From Molanna angustata (Eukaryota; Arthropoda; Insecta; Trichoptera; Molannidae), in the NCBI GenBank assembly GCA_963576475.1, contig OY754984.1, forward strand, positions 19,865,215-19,929,214: DNA of 64,000 nucleotides. The letters are read 5' to 3'. Positions 10,331 through 23,348 of this stretch are shown here, piece after piece (the first letter of the stretch is position 1; the number at the start of each line of letters is the position of its first letter). The notes beneath the pieces are model-generated. The model did no database searches and was not told the DNA's origin. It was given only the letters and a program-made list of their open reading frames with translations. Position numbers and translations under genes: made by a program.

Positions 10331-10807
10331 GTCTAGAAACTTGGTTATCACTAAAGAATAATATCGATATATCTTTTTCTCAATCTCAAATCTAAATCGG
10401 ATTTCTTATAACGACTTTTATACTTTACTGATCAATTTTCTTTGCCAATTATAAATATTTTTTCTATGTAATAAAATATAATTAGACATATCGCAGCGTT
10501 GGCGATGAGTATGTACCTAGTTGAAATTGGATGCGTTTCTTTGTTTCGCTCACATTTTACATATATTCCTTTTTCCCGTTTATCACCATAATGCTTGTAT
10601 TCTTGTTTTCTTACATTTTATTATTGTAACACGTTATAGATTTTCAAAGCTTTCAATCTCAGCCTCAGTTTAATTTAATTAACTACTTTTTTCTGTTGTT
10701 TTTTACTGTTGTTTTTTCGAAACCGCACACATTCTTTTCTACCCTGTGTGCGCATACTTTCTGTTTTGGTTTACTTCTTCTTATTTTTTCTCGTAATATT
10801 TTTTTTT

Positions 10808-10908
10808 GTTATGTTCTGACTTGTGTTTTTTTGTTATGTTCTGACTTGTGTTTTTTTGTTATGTTCTGACTTGTGTTTTTTTGTTATGTTCTGACTTGTG
10901 TTTTTTTT
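10808..10908 (+). repeat. 25-bp tandem repeat, 4 copies
   Basis: TGTTATGTTCTGACTTGTGT plus a T-run is repeated four times almost exactly, with length variation only in the last T-run. Confidence 0.85.
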
Positions 10909-13857
10909 ACTCTTTGGTTTTGTACCACAATATTTTGCATTATTTAATTTGTATGTGCTATCTGTAAAATGTTCCCATCACGCATTGAATTACACTTGAA
11001 TAAATTTAGCAAAGAACTTGGTTCTGAAACTGCTTAAAGATTTTCTCTTATGTAAGCGGTTGTCAAGTTTAAGAGATAAGTTCACATAAATAATGTAGGT
11101 ATGTAAATGTGACACGAAATGTATGAAAAGATTAATGATTTTCTGTTGACGTATCGTGAAATTCAGATTATGCCAGAACATTCTCGATAAACTTAAGATT
11201 TTACGGTAGGTAAAATGTTTCTTCAGAAATGTTGAAAATAAAAGTGAAAGTAAAATAAAAGTCAAAAATGATATAATATTTCAGGCGCAGTTCAGGAGTG
11301 ACATCTGTGCGAGACACCGTCACTTCATTTATAAGGACTGTTGCTTTCATTGTTTACAAATAAACTAATTTCTCAATATATGGCTGTTCAAATTTCTATG
11401 GATTTTTGCCCATGATTTTGTCTATACCTTTTTGTTGTTTCAATTTTTAAAATTAGAACTGTCATTCGGCCTATCTGTTATTTTCTGTCGTTGTTCAGTT
11501 GTTTTGAAAAAATGTTGTTTGAAAATTAATTAAAAAAGGTACCAATCTGTGTTTCTTTTATAAATCCAATATAATCCAGCCATAAAATTAATCAATGGCG
11601 TTACAAAATAAAAGGTTTCTTCGTTACTTCATAGACGGCAATAGTATGATTCCTTATTTTCAGGTGAATTGTTACACATTATTCAAATATATGTGTAGAA
11701 CTTTCAAAAATTACATTGATAAGGGAAATCAATAAGAAGGCATAATTGGTGAACGTTCCGCAATCGCATAAAGTGATCACGTAAACCAGCCGATGACAGG
11801 TCGTAAGCCCTGTAGGTGCCTTGAGTTTCTGGTTCTTCTATAATATCCCAACTTCGTCTCTATTGAGATGTTAAAAAGTTTGTCAATAAAAACATCATTT
11901 AACTCCCGCGACAGGGAAAAAATTCCAATGTTTGCGTATACATGTACCTATACAATCAAAAAAATATTCAATGTATTATGTATAATATTTCAAAAATAAC
12001 TATGTAATTTACGTTGCTACTCTCTCAATAGAGTTATAAACTCGTGTTTGTAAAAGAAGCATCCTACTGAACAGATTAGTAACTTATAAATAATCGAGAC
12101 AAATATGTATAGGTACTCACACATTTTTTTTTCTTTCTTGGCATTTCAGCATAAGAGAGAGCTCTGTGCTTTGATTCAATGCAGAAACAGGATTAAAAAT
12201 GAAATTCAATCAAAAAATTGTTAATTATAACTGTAAGTTGTTCAGTTTTGTGTATTTTAATAAGATGTGAATGACTTTTTAATTTTAGATTGATAAAATA
12301 TGAGAAATATTAATTGGAGCTATTAATTGTGTTTATTAAGTCTGAGTATAGAACATTATTATTAGCTAATCGTCTGTGGTGACTAAAGAAAAAGTTGTCC
12401 TACGTCTCTTCCTCCTGACCATACTCGCACATTGGACTGTTAAAAATATTTATTTTAAATAGAAAATAAGCCACAATACAGTGACACAATAAAGCCTCCT
12501 TCCCTGGAATTCACCGAATTTTAGGAATAGAAGGCAGAATTCTAGCGTTGACCAACCGAGTGTTGGTTCTGGTAACTGTCAAGATTTCACATATTCGAAA
12601 AATATTTCATAAAAAATGGAGTAAGCTTATGGCGCTTGTTCGGTGAATGAGGCAACATTTCCAACCCTTTCCTCTCCCAAAAAGTATTGCTATCTACAGT
12701 AATCAGTTGTCGTCAGTAATCGTCTTCAACTCGTCACTGTGTACGTCTCACGCTCACAGTAAAGTTCAATAGTTTTGATACAAGACAAAATATACATATT
12801 TCACCTTATAATATAGATCAGCAATTACTTAAACTACGCGCCGTGCGTATATTATAATACTCAAACAGGGTTTGAAAGTCGTGTTTTATACCAACATCAT
12901 AGTGTTGTAATATAGAGGTTAGAGTGTGTGCCTTTCCTGAAGACTTGCCGATACGAAGGAAGAAGCTCGCCACCAGGTAGGTGCAATATTTCCTTCTCTC
13001 TATATCCTTGCTCATTTATTAATTAATCTTTTTTATATCAGCTCTTACCGGTTTCCGCTTGTAAATCAATAATCAAACAATGACACATTTTTCTTTTATT
13101 ACATTGATGTATATTGGACAGTGTTGTTTTGAAAATTGTCAGTTCTATCCCAAACCAACCCTTATTAATATTCAGGAAGGATCGTTCGAATACGGGGCTC
13201 TATTTATTTTCACGTTTTTGACCAGGTAGAGATTATACGAATATTGTCGTATATTCAAACATAATTCCAGTAATTCCTGTGAATACGTGACTTTATCTTT
13301 TGAAAACAACGGCCAATGATTTGACTTTCGAAAAAAAGTAATTTTGGATCAGTAACAACAGCAAACTTATTAAAAATCAATGCATACCTTATAGATTACT
13401 ACGCATCCGTACTACACATAAATATATTTCAATAACCATTATGATTTTCGACAAAGTATAATTTTTTTGACACTATAATTGACCCTATATAGGGATAGTG
13501 TAATACATTAAATAAATTGTTTATACTCATGTAATATATTATTTATCTAGTGGTCTTTGCTATCTGTGAGCATTAAAATGTGAATAAATAAATATTTGCA
13601 CATTTTTTTTCGCGCTAACAGCGTTGACAACGTAGAATTCCATTATAAAATTAAACACTGTTTTTTTCAAATAACTGTGTATCAGTTCCAAGAACAAAAT
13701 ATATAGTAATTATTGCAAAATCCTTATGATAATGTAGAGGTAGTTTTCTTACATCTTTAAAAACCTCTTTTGTAACTTTATTTTTCATTCTTTTTTAATG
13801 TTCTTTTTTTTCATTTGTGCTACTCTTCATGCACTTACACATAAACTCAATCTTGTA

Positions 13858-13859
<2 letters not shown>

Positions 13860-13895
<36 letters not shown>

Positions 13896-13898
13896 ACA
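13860..13898 (+). repeat. CA microsatellite
   Basis: A run of CA dinucleotides with one ATA interruption at its right end. Confidence 0.9.
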
Positions 13899-14137
13899 AT
13901 CTCCTCCTCGCTATTTCCTCGTTACTCCATTTTTTCCCCCTTATTGTTGCAACAAGATAATATGACAATTTTCACAATAAGACACTCAAAAGGTGAGTCG
14001 AGATAGGTACCTACTCGTTTTAGATATTTCACCATTAAATATTTTATTGTTTTTTTATGTTATGTAGAACGTGTATTCACCTTTTACAAAAATAAATAAA
14101 AAAAAATTACCTGTGTATACCATTAAAGTACATACCT

Positions 14138-15056
14138 CTTCATCATCATCATCATCATCATCAGATCCACATCCCAAGGTGGGACCTGGCTTCCAAAAGA
14201 AGTCTTCGCCATTCCAATCTGTCAGCGTCTCCTTGTCTCCAATTGACCACGCCCAAAGAGTCCAGGTCCCCCTGGACGCATTCCATCCATCTTAACTTGG
14301 GTCTCCCCCTACGCCTCACACCCTCTGGTCTATGGTGAAGGACTCTTCTGGCGGGCAGGCAGCTGCTCACTCATCCTCTCCACATGTCCAAGCCACCTGA
14401 GTCTCCCAATCCTTATAAATACTCCAACGTCTTTATCATCATAAAGCTGGTATAGCTCATGATTGTATCTGATTCTCCACACACCACCCTCACAGACAGC
14501 TCCGTAAATTCGCCGCAGGATCTTTCTTTCAAAAATGCTAAGTTGGTCCTCGTCTTTTTTAGTTAGAGTCCAGGTCTCGGAGGCATATGTCAACACTGGT
14601 CTGACAATAGTTTTATATAGTGTAAGCTTTGTCTTTCTCGACAACAACCTGGACTTCATGTGTCTCTGTAGGCCAAAGTAGCATCTGTAAGCAGCAACAA
14701 TTCTTCTGTTCACTTCTTCACTGATATTATTCTTACTGGTAATTAGTGAACCGAGGTACGTGAACTGCTCTACTGATTCGAAGGTGTAGCTGTCTACTGC
14801 AAGTGGTGGTGGAGGAGAATTATGACGGACAGTAGGACGTGACAACAGGTATTTAGTTTTTTGTTCGTTGATTGTCAGACCCATACTCCTAGCAGCGGTA
14901 TTGAGGGCTGTAAAGGCCTCTGCAAGAGCAGGCTTATTTCTGGATATGATATCAATGTCATCCGCATATGCTAAAAGTTGTACGGATTTGTGAAATATGG
15001 TTCCAGTAGTATTGACACCGGAATCACGCACAACTTTCTCCAAGGCTATGTTGAAG
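14138..15056 (-). mobile_element. 5'-truncated non-LTR retrotransposon with 11-bp TSD
   Basis: The minus strand encodes the RT palm and C-terminal part of a non-LTR polymerase: LFNIALEKVVRDSG at the junction, LLAYADDIDII as catalytic core, TKYLLSR, YLGSLI, LTYASETWTL and a GRPKLRWMECV tail. A single frameshift near 14350 separates the last 60 or so codons. The 3' end is a GAT-repeat tail (about 14139-14161 on the plus strand as CAT repeats). AGTACATACCT is duplicated at 14127-14137 and 15057-15067, so the element starts in the middle of the RT: a dead-on-arrival insertion. The motifs match polymerases usually labelled jockey-like or RTE-like in insects. Clade assignment is uncertain. Confidence 0.85.
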
Positions 15057-15067
15057 AGTACATACCT

Positions 15068-15982
15068 ACCTAGCAATATTTCATACTTATTATTTCATAC
15101 CTTAACATAATGACATTTTAATCTTATAATAACGTTTCCATCTGTCAATTGAAAATATTTTTACGAATATGTTTTCACGAACAGTTAATGAAAAAAATAG
15201 TTCAAAAATATATGATAAGCAACAAAACTGCTTAAATATCCCGAGAAATAGTTTGTCACACCATTAAATATTAAGTTAGAGGCTATGTTTTGAATCAAAT
15301 TTCAATATCAATAATTTATATAGACAGTTTTTTTTAATTCATCATATTTCAAGTATATTCAGTTCAATTCCAATTATATCATTTTTAAATTTAAAAATAC
15401 TTTCCCTTGTACTACCTTTATACAATTACTGATTAATGTTTCATTGCTGTCTGAGGGAATTCTAATATTTCAGTCATCATTTATCAAAGAATTCGGGGGT
15501 TTCGTGTTTCGCCAAATAAAATTAAAGTTTATGAATAGGTACCAACCTTCCAAAATGGCGATAACAAAATATAAACATTCAAATTTTGTTTTATATAACT
15601 GTGATTTATACGGTTTTTATTCGGCAATAATTTAAATTTAATATATATTTGGTTTAAATTAACACAGAACATTGAGCGTGAATTTCTCAGAGAAATAATT
15701 TCATTGTAATTAAACAAGGAATCCTTGATAGTGCCATTTGGTATATTATTTAAGTAGATCAGTTTACAAATGAACGAATCTAGTTGTATGTTTAATTATC
15801 TGAGGGTCTCCGTAGGTATCTGCTGGAACAAACCTTATGTAACAAATGCTAAAATAAAATACTTTACGTAATCATTGTTCTTTTTATTTTTTTAAGAATG
15901 ATTAGGTCCTTGTATCAAGGACATTAACATCTTCATACATACATTCCATTACATTCAGTTAAATCAGATTCGACTAAGGGAC
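15068..15982. other. No gene seen
   Basis: AT-rich sequence between two LINE copies. The short ORFs here have no recognisable motifs. Confidence 0.5.
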
Positions 15983-15991
15983 TGTAAACAT

Positions 15992-16358
15992 CTTCTTCTT
16001 CTTCTTCTTTCATTAGGCCTAGGGCCTGTTTAATGTTGCATTTTCAGCCTCCTGTGATGTGGACTGCCAACTATCTCGCCATCTTTTTGGTGGACGTCCT
16101 CGTGGTCTAGACCCCTCCGGTACGTTGTCTCGGGCTATCTTTGGGATTCTTTCTTCGGACATGCGGCTGACGTGTTTATTCCAGTACCTTCTTCTTTGGC
16201 GCCCCCATCTTACGATGTCCTCAGCTTCGCAAATTCTTCGGATCTCTGTATTCCTGACTCTATCACGAAGACTTTTGCCCGCTATGCATCGCAGTATTTT
16301 CATTTCACTAGTGCGCATAAGTTGTTTGATACGGACCGTATCAGCTCTGGATTCATGA
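15992..16358 (-). mobile_element. 5'-truncated RTE-type LINE tail with 9-bp TSD
   Basis: The minus strand carries the last ~110 codons of an RTE-type polyprotein without interruption to its stop at 16019: EMKILRCIAG, SLRDRVRNTEIRR, a WNKHVSRM segment and GRPPKRWRDSW. The GAA-type 3' tail ends at 15992. TGTAAACAT is duplicated at 15983-15991 and 16359-16367. The upstream part of the longer open frame (to 16537) is flanking DNA read through by chance. Confidence 0.85.
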
Positions 16359-16367
16359 TGTAAACAT

Positions 16368-17067
16368 GATGTATTAAAACCACCAAATACACTATGAATG
16401 TACGTGTTATTAAGGATAACTATCGCGTGTTCATGAAATGAGTTTATACCTGATTTAAATGACCAAAAACTCAAATCGTTTATTGAATTTTTAGTACAAA
16501 CCTGGCTTATAATGAATAAATCATCTCCAACATTCACTTATTTTTTATGCATTATTAAGGCACATAAAAAATATTTCTCTACGACGTATAACAACGGTTT
16601 TATTTGAAATAAAAAATGGTTCATTAAGGATATTCATCATATAGCTGCTTTTTTAAACATATTTGAGAAGTTGTAATTCAAAATGCCATGCTTGACCCTA
16701 TATGGCCCTTTTAAACTGTGCCCTTAAGCAATGCGCAAATCCTTTCGAATTGTAAAGAAACTTATTTACCCATTATAATTGTGTCTTAAGTAATTGATTT
16801 TTCTACATTCAGACATAAATCTACTCGCATAAATTCACCGCCTCACTCAAATTCACAATTTTCATACATTCTCAATACTCATCTGTTAATTGAAGTCGGT
16901 TTTTTATAACATGAAAGATTGTTAAAAAAAATATAGTTAAAAATATACATACTTTTACATGTTTTAATAATTTAGTATCATACTCTGTACCATAATTTAA
17001 TATTGTATCAAAACAAAAAGTTGTATACTTTTTGTTTACACTAGATGTATTAATTTTGTATTCTTTA
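16368..17067. other. No gene seen
   Basis: AT-rich sequence with only chance ORFs. Confidence 0.5.
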
Positions 17068-17075
17068 TGTCTAAA

Positions 17076-17464
17076 CAGGGCCGGATAAATCATAGAACAA
17101 TCACGAACAAGAAGTCAGGGCGGTAGTCTTAGAAAGGGCGCTTAAAATTCTAAAATGTTATATAAATCAAAAATCCACAGGTATGACGCTCGGTTCTCTT
17201 TGCGTACCCGGATAGAGGCTCGACATGATTGTGTAAATATGTAATATTATTATGAATCTCCAATTTTTTGTGGCTATTTTTTTATAAACAACTATATAGG
17301 TAGGTAATATTAACAAACTGATCCGTTATTTTAGACCCGATGTAATTTTACATAATTTTAAATTGTTCTACATTTAAAATTCAAAAAAAAAATGGGGGGG
17401 TGTGCTGGGGGGGGCGGATTCAAATATATTGCTACGGGCGCAAAAACACGTTTATCCGGCCCTG
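17076..17464. mobile_element. hAT-type MITE, 389 bp, 8-bp TSD
   Basis: The ends are inverted repeats CAGGGCCGGATAAA and TTTATCCGGCCCTG. TGTCTAAA is exactly duplicated at 17068-17075 and 17465-17472. An 8-bp TSD and a CAGGGCCGG terminus are hAT hallmarks. There is no transposase, so it is non-autonomous. An unusual G-rich stretch with two G-runs sits at 17395-17415. Confidence 0.9.
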
Positions 17465-17649
17465 TGTCTAAATAAATGTTACTATTATTATTATTATGTA
17501 GATACGATCTAATAAACAAGTCCTCTCCTTCCTGCAAGTGCCTGATTTTCAGATCCTTGTAAAACATAATCCTTCCTCGTTTTTACTGAAATACAACTTA
17601 TTACATTTTATTTATTAACAAAAATATTAATAAACGAATTCGTCATTTC

Positions 17650-18176
17650 TCGCCATAGCTTGATTAATGCAATGGCATTTATGCTGGATAGCCTATATAT
17701 CAGCCCGATGGTATTTAATGCAGCAGCAAGGATCGCTAACGGTGCAGAAAAACGATGTCACATGACTCCACTACTTAACGAACTACACTGGTTGTAGTGT
17801 CCAGAGCGAGTTTACTACAAAATTTATGTGACGGTGTTTATTGCTTACTGAATAACCTGGCACCACAATACATTGAGGGCTGTGTCAGAGAGAAGAGGCA
17901 TCTGGGAAGCATCTCACACTCAGCTCTTCGGGATAATAGAGTAACAACTCCCAAAAGGAGTTGGCCAGAACCAACACAGCAGCATACTATGATCGATGCT
18001 TTAGTATGAGTGGTCCTATAAAGTGGAATAGATTGCCTCCAGATGTCCGCAGTGGACAAAGTAAGAGCAATTTCTCTAAATGACTGAAAACAGCGTTATT
18101 TCGTAGAGCAACATTAGACAGAATATGAGCGCCCTTGGAATGATCCTATAAATCATTTATTATTATCAAAAAAAAT
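17650..18176 (+). mobile_element. Degraded CR1/L2-like LINE
   Basis: Interrupted plus-strand reading gives FNAAARIANGAEKRCHMTPL and LLNELHWL, matching FNAAARLIYGADTTCHITPL in the minus-strand LINE at 31.6-32.7 kb, followed by a WNRLPPDVR-like segment. Several stops and frameshifts are present. The 3' end has a TTATTATTA tail near 18165, like its relative. Confidence 0.7.
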
Positions 18177-18534
18177 CTCTTCATTCTTAAATCTTGTATA
18201 CTCCAAATTGAGGAAATATGTGACGGAAAGTTTATTTTTCATTCCCAAACATCTGACCCAAATACTTACAGTTTTTTTTTCACCATCTCCTAATAAAGTC
18301 CAGATTCTTCTAGTTGAAATGGCTTTGAATCGTTTAAGGCTGTGTGTCCTTCTGTTAGGTCCCCATCATCAGCTACGAGAGTGCTTACATTATTGTGGTA
18401 CAGACACAACCCTTGAGCAATCATCCGTTTGAGTACCGACACTCGAATTTCCTTTAAAAGTGTCCGGCCCGTATTTAGGAATTCTGCTTTTAATAATTTG
18501 TGATATTGAAAAATCTCGACACATTTATATAATA
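18177..18534. other. No gene seen
   Basis: AT-rich spacer. A minus-strand ORF over it has no recognisable motif. Confidence 0.45.
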
Positions 18535-19299
18535 ATAGTTGCATATAACACATGAAATCCAACTGTCGATAGCGATAGTATGCATAATTGAAGAATACGT
18601 ACCAAACTATAAACACTTAAACACAAATTAATAAATATTTTAAGATATCTTGTCTTTTATATATAACATGTAGGTATACCTATATGTCAGGATAGGATAG
18701 TATGGAGGTCAGTCTGTTTTTCCTACCCAGAATATGAAAACAGCATGATGGTATGTATGTATGTTTGGAGATTAGTATCAAACTATTAAGTCTTCTTAGA
18801 TATTGTGTATAGGCCACTGCCATACAAATTGTACGAAGCGATGTCGTCACTACATTCATTTTTTTAAAAATTGCCTTAATAATTTTAGATGTAATACTGC
18901 AATGTTGATATTTTTTATAGAAAATTAAATTATCTAATTGGTGTGTCTCGGTTTTAGTTTTTATGGTTTCTGAGATATATGGAAAAATAAAGTAAAAATT
19001 CAAAAGTTGATAATCCCTGACTGAAACATAAATTCGACATTCTGAGTATAAAAGTTTTGTAGGCCTATAACTATCTATATATTCGGACAGACACACAGTA
19101 ACACTAAATGTTCTGATTTGAATTGAGTAAATCCGAATATAGAACATATATGCTGCGAGGTCTCTAAGTTGGTATTTTTTGACTTCAAAGTTGGAAAAAC
19201 CGTGAAAAATATAGACCCTGCATACAAATCTCGCGTATCTTGGCTTGATAATTTGTCGATATGTTAAGAGAATAAAATTGTCTTGAACAAATCGACAGT
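18535..19299 (-). repeat. Unnamed dispersed repeat, copy 1 (inverted relative to copy 2)
   Basis: This 765-bp segment is, on the minus strand, similar along its length to 23696-24846. Both start ACTGTCGATTTGTTCA and both contain CATATCGACAAT-type, TTCCAACTTTGAAGT and GGTTTCTGAGATATATGG-type segments. The inner ends are inverted: ACTGTCGAT at one end and ATCGACAGT at the other. The minus-strand ORF of 213 codons that covers it is not conserved as protein beyond the DNA similarity. I do not recognise the family. Confidence 0.7.
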
Positions 19300-19557
19300 A
19301 ATTGGACAAGAAATAATACATTTTTTCTAAAGAAACTAAAACTAAAGCACAAAAATACTATCAAATAATTCAAATTCACTCCAAAAAATAATAGCATGTT
19401 GAACATGACAAATACGATAAATACAAATAAATGCGATAAATACAAATAAAACAAAATTAGATTACGAGGATACCAAATTCATTGCTAATTTCTTGATTTC
19501 ATTATTGTGTACATTTTTATTTTTTTAAATTTTTATTTTTTTTAGTAGATATATATT

Positions 19558-20112
19558 TTTTTTTTTTTTATACGGCGCTGGCCGATTTACTAATGATATT
19601 AATAACAATTAAGCACTACAAATAATAACACTCAATTATTATTATTACCATTATACACTTCCTCAAAAGAATTAGCAGATCAATGCGTAAATTGTAAATT
19701 ATTTAAAAGAGCAAAATAAAATGCAACAAACGCATCATCAAGCTTTCAATTGGGAACGGTTCACCCATCCAGATACTTAACATATCAAAGGATTAGGCTC
19801 TGAGGAGGTCTCTATACTACCTAACAACCCTACTGATTCCCGAATATTAACGTTTAAAAAATCTTTAACGATTCTACATGTATTCATAATTACCGTTTTT
19901 TGCATTTTTATTATTAAATTTTTCGATAAATCTATAATTTCTAAATTACGGATTAACGATTTTGGAATAATGCCAGTGGCTGAAATAATGAACGGTAATA
20001 TTATTATTTTACGAGAATGCCAAAGTCTTTTAATCTCGTTACCTAAAGCGGTGTATTTTCTAATTTTTTCATCAAAAGTTTTTATAATATTACTAGAATT
20101 TGGAATAGCCAC
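19558..20112 (-). mobile_element. LINE 3'-end fragment with R2-like C-terminal motif
   Basis: The minus-strand frame 20112-19777 reads IRKYTALGNEIKRLW, IIILPFIISATGIIPKSL and MQKTVIMNTCRIVKDFL, a C-terminal region found in many insect LINE polyproteins (YxDLAxEI...W...V.PIVISATG...MQKA.IL.T..IVR.FL). Downstream are TAATAATAATAA-type sequence and a CGGCCAGCGCCGTATAAAA end followed by a long A-run at about 19558. The copy is 5' truncated. Confidence 0.65.
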
Positions 20113-20339
20113 GTCGCAAATATATGTTATTTTTTTAATTTTATCATAAAAAAAAAAAAAATAACATAAATTTATATGTTTATAGTTTAATGTAGGTTTT
20201 TTATTTAGGTTCTTACAAATTTACTTTTCATCCATAATTGTAACAGATGGTTCTCTGGAAGAAATTCGCCATTTGTACTGGCAAATAAGTTATGTACAAT
20301 AATGTTTTATATAAATAAATTGAATATTATTAAAATTGT

Positions 20340-21006
20340 ACTTATTTTTTTATTTATTTCTATCCAAATACATGTAGTAGATATAAGATACAAAATAATT
20401 GAAGGTAATATAAGCATAAACATACATATTAGTAGACATACAAAGTAAATATAAGATATTTCATTTCTAATAAATATCATTTTATTATTTCACTTGTGCT
20501 TACATCTCTTTTTGTTTGTATCTTTTGTTACTAGCCTCCTCACTTACTAGGCATAACCTGTGCTAAGGTGAGATAGTAGAATTATTTCCTTCAGGATTTT
20601 TTCTTCTATTTCATAAACCCATCTTATTGATAGTTTTTTAAATTATTTTGCATTTCTGATGTTTTTAATATTTGTTGGTAAACTATTGAAAGGTTTTGTT
20701 GAAAAATATCGTACGCTAAGTTGTCCAAAAGTTGTTTTAATATATGGTATATTTAAGGTATTTGTTGTACTATTTAAGGTATACATAGTTCGTTTGTGGT
20801 GACGCATAATATTTTTTTCCTTTTTGTTTTATTTTAATTTTATATATATTATTCTCGTTTCGTCCCTGCGCAAAAGAGGGATAACCACGCGAGAGTTGGT
20901 TTTTATCAAACCCGGTTAACTTTGCGAAATTCAACGTCGAGTGTGGGGTGGATGCTTTGGTGGGGTGACCCTCGGCACAGGTGAGGAATTTTTCCACTAG
21001 ACACAT
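20340..21006 (-). mobile_element. Degraded CR1-like LINE 3' region
   Basis: The minus strand gives FGQLSVRYFSTKPFNSLPTN, the C-terminal RYF.PK.FNSLP motif of CR1-like polymerases, then a hairpin (20531-20578) and an AAATAAATAAAAAAATAAG-type tail near 20340. The region to the right (to about 21006) contains a 78-codon frame without recognised motifs and may be part of the element. Confidence 0.6.
20531..20578 (-). other. LINE 3'-UTR hairpin, copy 2
   Basis: The minus strand has arms CTACTATCTCACCTT and AAGTGAGGAGGCTAGTA, which pair with a small bulge, around the loop AGCACAGGTTATGCCTAGT (19 nt). Same loop pattern as the other four copies, different stem. Confidence 0.6.
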
Positions 21007-21204
21007 TACCTAAGGGATCAAAGACTATTATTTATTTTACCCTTCACACGACACACCCCCAGGGGGTGAGGGATGATTGGCTTTCAACTAAACTTTCCAA
21101 ACACTCTTCGATAAACTACGCAGATTTCGCTGTCGTTTGATGGAGATTCACCCATTTTTTTCTCTCTCACGACACAGAGGGAATTTTATATATTGTACAC
21201 TCTT

Positions 21205-21375
21205 ATCTTTGGGGACGATAAGCGATGCCACATAACAACTCTCCTTAACGAGCTGTAGGTACTGGTTAAAGTGTCCACAGCGAGTGGACTATTATTTCCT
21301 TGGGAATTGGTTGGCAGCAAAGCGATGCATCCATGAAAAGATGCCAGCTGCCAGTCAGTTCCTCAACCTTTCCCT
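21205..21375 (+). mobile_element. Fragment of CR1/L2-like LINE
   Basis: CGATGCCACATAACAACTCT and the following CTTAACGAGCTG segment match the TCHITPLLNELHWL region of the LINE at 32 kb. The fragment is short, interrupted and immobile. Confidence 0.5.
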
Positions 21376-23030
21376 AAAACATATAGAGTAGAAGATCCTC
21401 GTGTCGCAATACATTACCTAACGTATTTGATTGATTAATAAATAGGATATGCCTTGTTAAATTCAAATTGACCATAAAATCGCTAGTATCTTGAAAATAT
21501 TCTATCAAAGTGTTGTTTATTTTAGTCAATTACTTTTCTCATATCCAATTCATGAATCAGAGTAAACCCTGGGATATTATTAAATGGATTTAAAAATTCA
21601 CTTTGGAGAAAAAGTGGGTATATCTCAATTAGTGTGTACTGACTGTTTTCTGCAAAACTATTTTAAATTGTGTAGTAGCTCAGAACACTTTGTTTTCTGC
21701 AGAATGTATTTTGATACAAGCGGCAATCTACTGGTTTTTTGAACGCCTTTTTAAGGAACTTTTTGTATGAAAAATTTTTTGGCTGATTTTTGTAGACCAT
21801 TGGCCAGTGACAAACGAAATGAAAATGAAATAGCGCGTGAACTTCATGGCTATAATTAGATATTAGCAGGAACAGTTTGCGTTGCTAAACGGTGTGCATT
21901 TGCAGGACACGTGCCTTGAATTCAACACGAGTTTTTAAGTGCATTAGCGCAACCTAGTGCTTATTCGAGGCAGTACTTGCCTCGTAATCAACACGGAAAG
22001 GTAAATACGCTGCCCGGAGAACCCATACAATTCATGCAACCGCCCGCCGCCGTACGCGCTGAATATAATATTCAGTATGTATTATGCCGATTTAGAGCAA
22101 AACGGGGCAGTGCCCGCGAAGGATTACAGTAAATATTTTCGTTCATTCATATTTTGTTGTTCATTGCGATGGTCGAACGCTAGGTTAGCAATTATTGTAA
22201 TTTCTTGAAGCTAACATTATTTTACATTATAATATTACATATTTTAAACTATAACTCATATATACAAATATATTAGTATTATTATTTAATTAATTGATAT
22301 CATAATATAGAAAAAAACAAACAAAATTGATATAGGCAAAAATGTGTAAAATCAGGAAGCAGTCTTGTGGCTACTGCCAGGAGTTATTTTTCAAGTTTGT
22401 ATGATCAAAATTTATAAGCTGTGCATTTTATAATTTATCGATGCATTTTATTATAAACGTTATTAAAAATCCAACCAAAGACAGCATAAAATAAATGATC
22501 AGGTACTGACTTACAAAATATTGTTCCGGGTATATATGGCATACTTTCTTATTATAAAATAACGATTTTCTGTACATTTTTCATCTGGCTTTAATAGCCC
22601 ATGCCACCCTAGCAGAATAAAAGATGCGGGAAATTAAAAAATATAAAAAAGAAACTAATAATGTTATTCGAGATAATTTAAAAGGTAATCTAACGGAAAA
22701 TTCTAATCTGAATTTTAAATTACCGATTTGAATTCCACATTGTTGCATATTATTATTGTTGTGAAAATAATAGTATTTTTATTTCATTTTTTTCTGTTAT
22801 GTCGGCTGAATTTTTCAAATTGTGGTGAGTGTATATTATGTATAATATATACGAACAATCTGGTTTAAAATGTAGGTATCTGTTTTTATTTGCTTACGAA
22901 TGTGACTTTGGCTTAGGTAACTAAATACTATCTCCTAACCTCACTGGAGTATTTAGGATTATTAAGTTAGCAATTGCGTTGCAGAAACATCACTAAATAC
23001 TACACCAAACTTAAGTTCGATGGCTTACGA
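21376..23030. other. No clear gene; one GC-rich patch
   Basis: AT-rich except for about 21985-22075, where GC and CpG rise (CGCCCGCCGCCGTACGCGC). A possible donor, AAGGTAAATAC, lies just before this patch near 21998. No open frame of note supports an exon. Confidence 0.35.
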
Positions 23031-23348
23031 TTATACATTTTTGTGTACGAAGAAAAGAGATAGATAGTTTTCTATGAGTTTATACTGACGTTTAAAATGT
23101 TTTTTTGTCATAACAACACAAACATATAACCAAGTTAACACTGACAGCTCGATGTCACGATTGTTCTGAAATTCCAGCGAATTTTCGGCATCTCGTATAG
23201 ATCGCTGAATACTCTGTGTGAGTTTTGATTTAACAAAATTACCAAATACATATTTGACGAAGTCGCTAAAATCATCGTCCATCGAAAACATCTCGTATTT
23301 TAGTATTAAACAATCCTCGCGATCAACCTTACTTTTGACAGATCGCAA
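23031..23348 (-). CDS. ORF of unknown function, 105 codons
   Basis: A minus-strand frame that starts at an ATG at 23348 and ends in VHKNV. It has a charged, acidic N-terminal region (MDDDFSDFVKYVFG), then a predicted helix-rich middle (SIQRSIRDAENSLEFQ). The balanced composition is unlike the AT-driven ORFs nearby, so it may be a host exon or a piece of a DNA-transposon protein. I do not recognise the family, and no poly(A) signal or splice site clinches it. Confidence 0.25.
   Translation of the reverse strand: MRSVKSKVDREDCLILKYEMFSMDDDFSDFVKYVFGNFVKSKLTQSIQRSIRDAENSLEFQNNRDIELSVLTWLYVCVVMTKKHFKRQYKLIENYLSLFFVHKNV

Larger units (their letters stand above)
10331..14126. other. No gene seen in 3.8 kb
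   Basis: AT-rich sequence. Apart from the small tandem repeat at 10808 and a CA microsatellite at 13860 I see only chance ORFs under about 90 codons, none with recognisable motifs. Confidence 0.45.
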
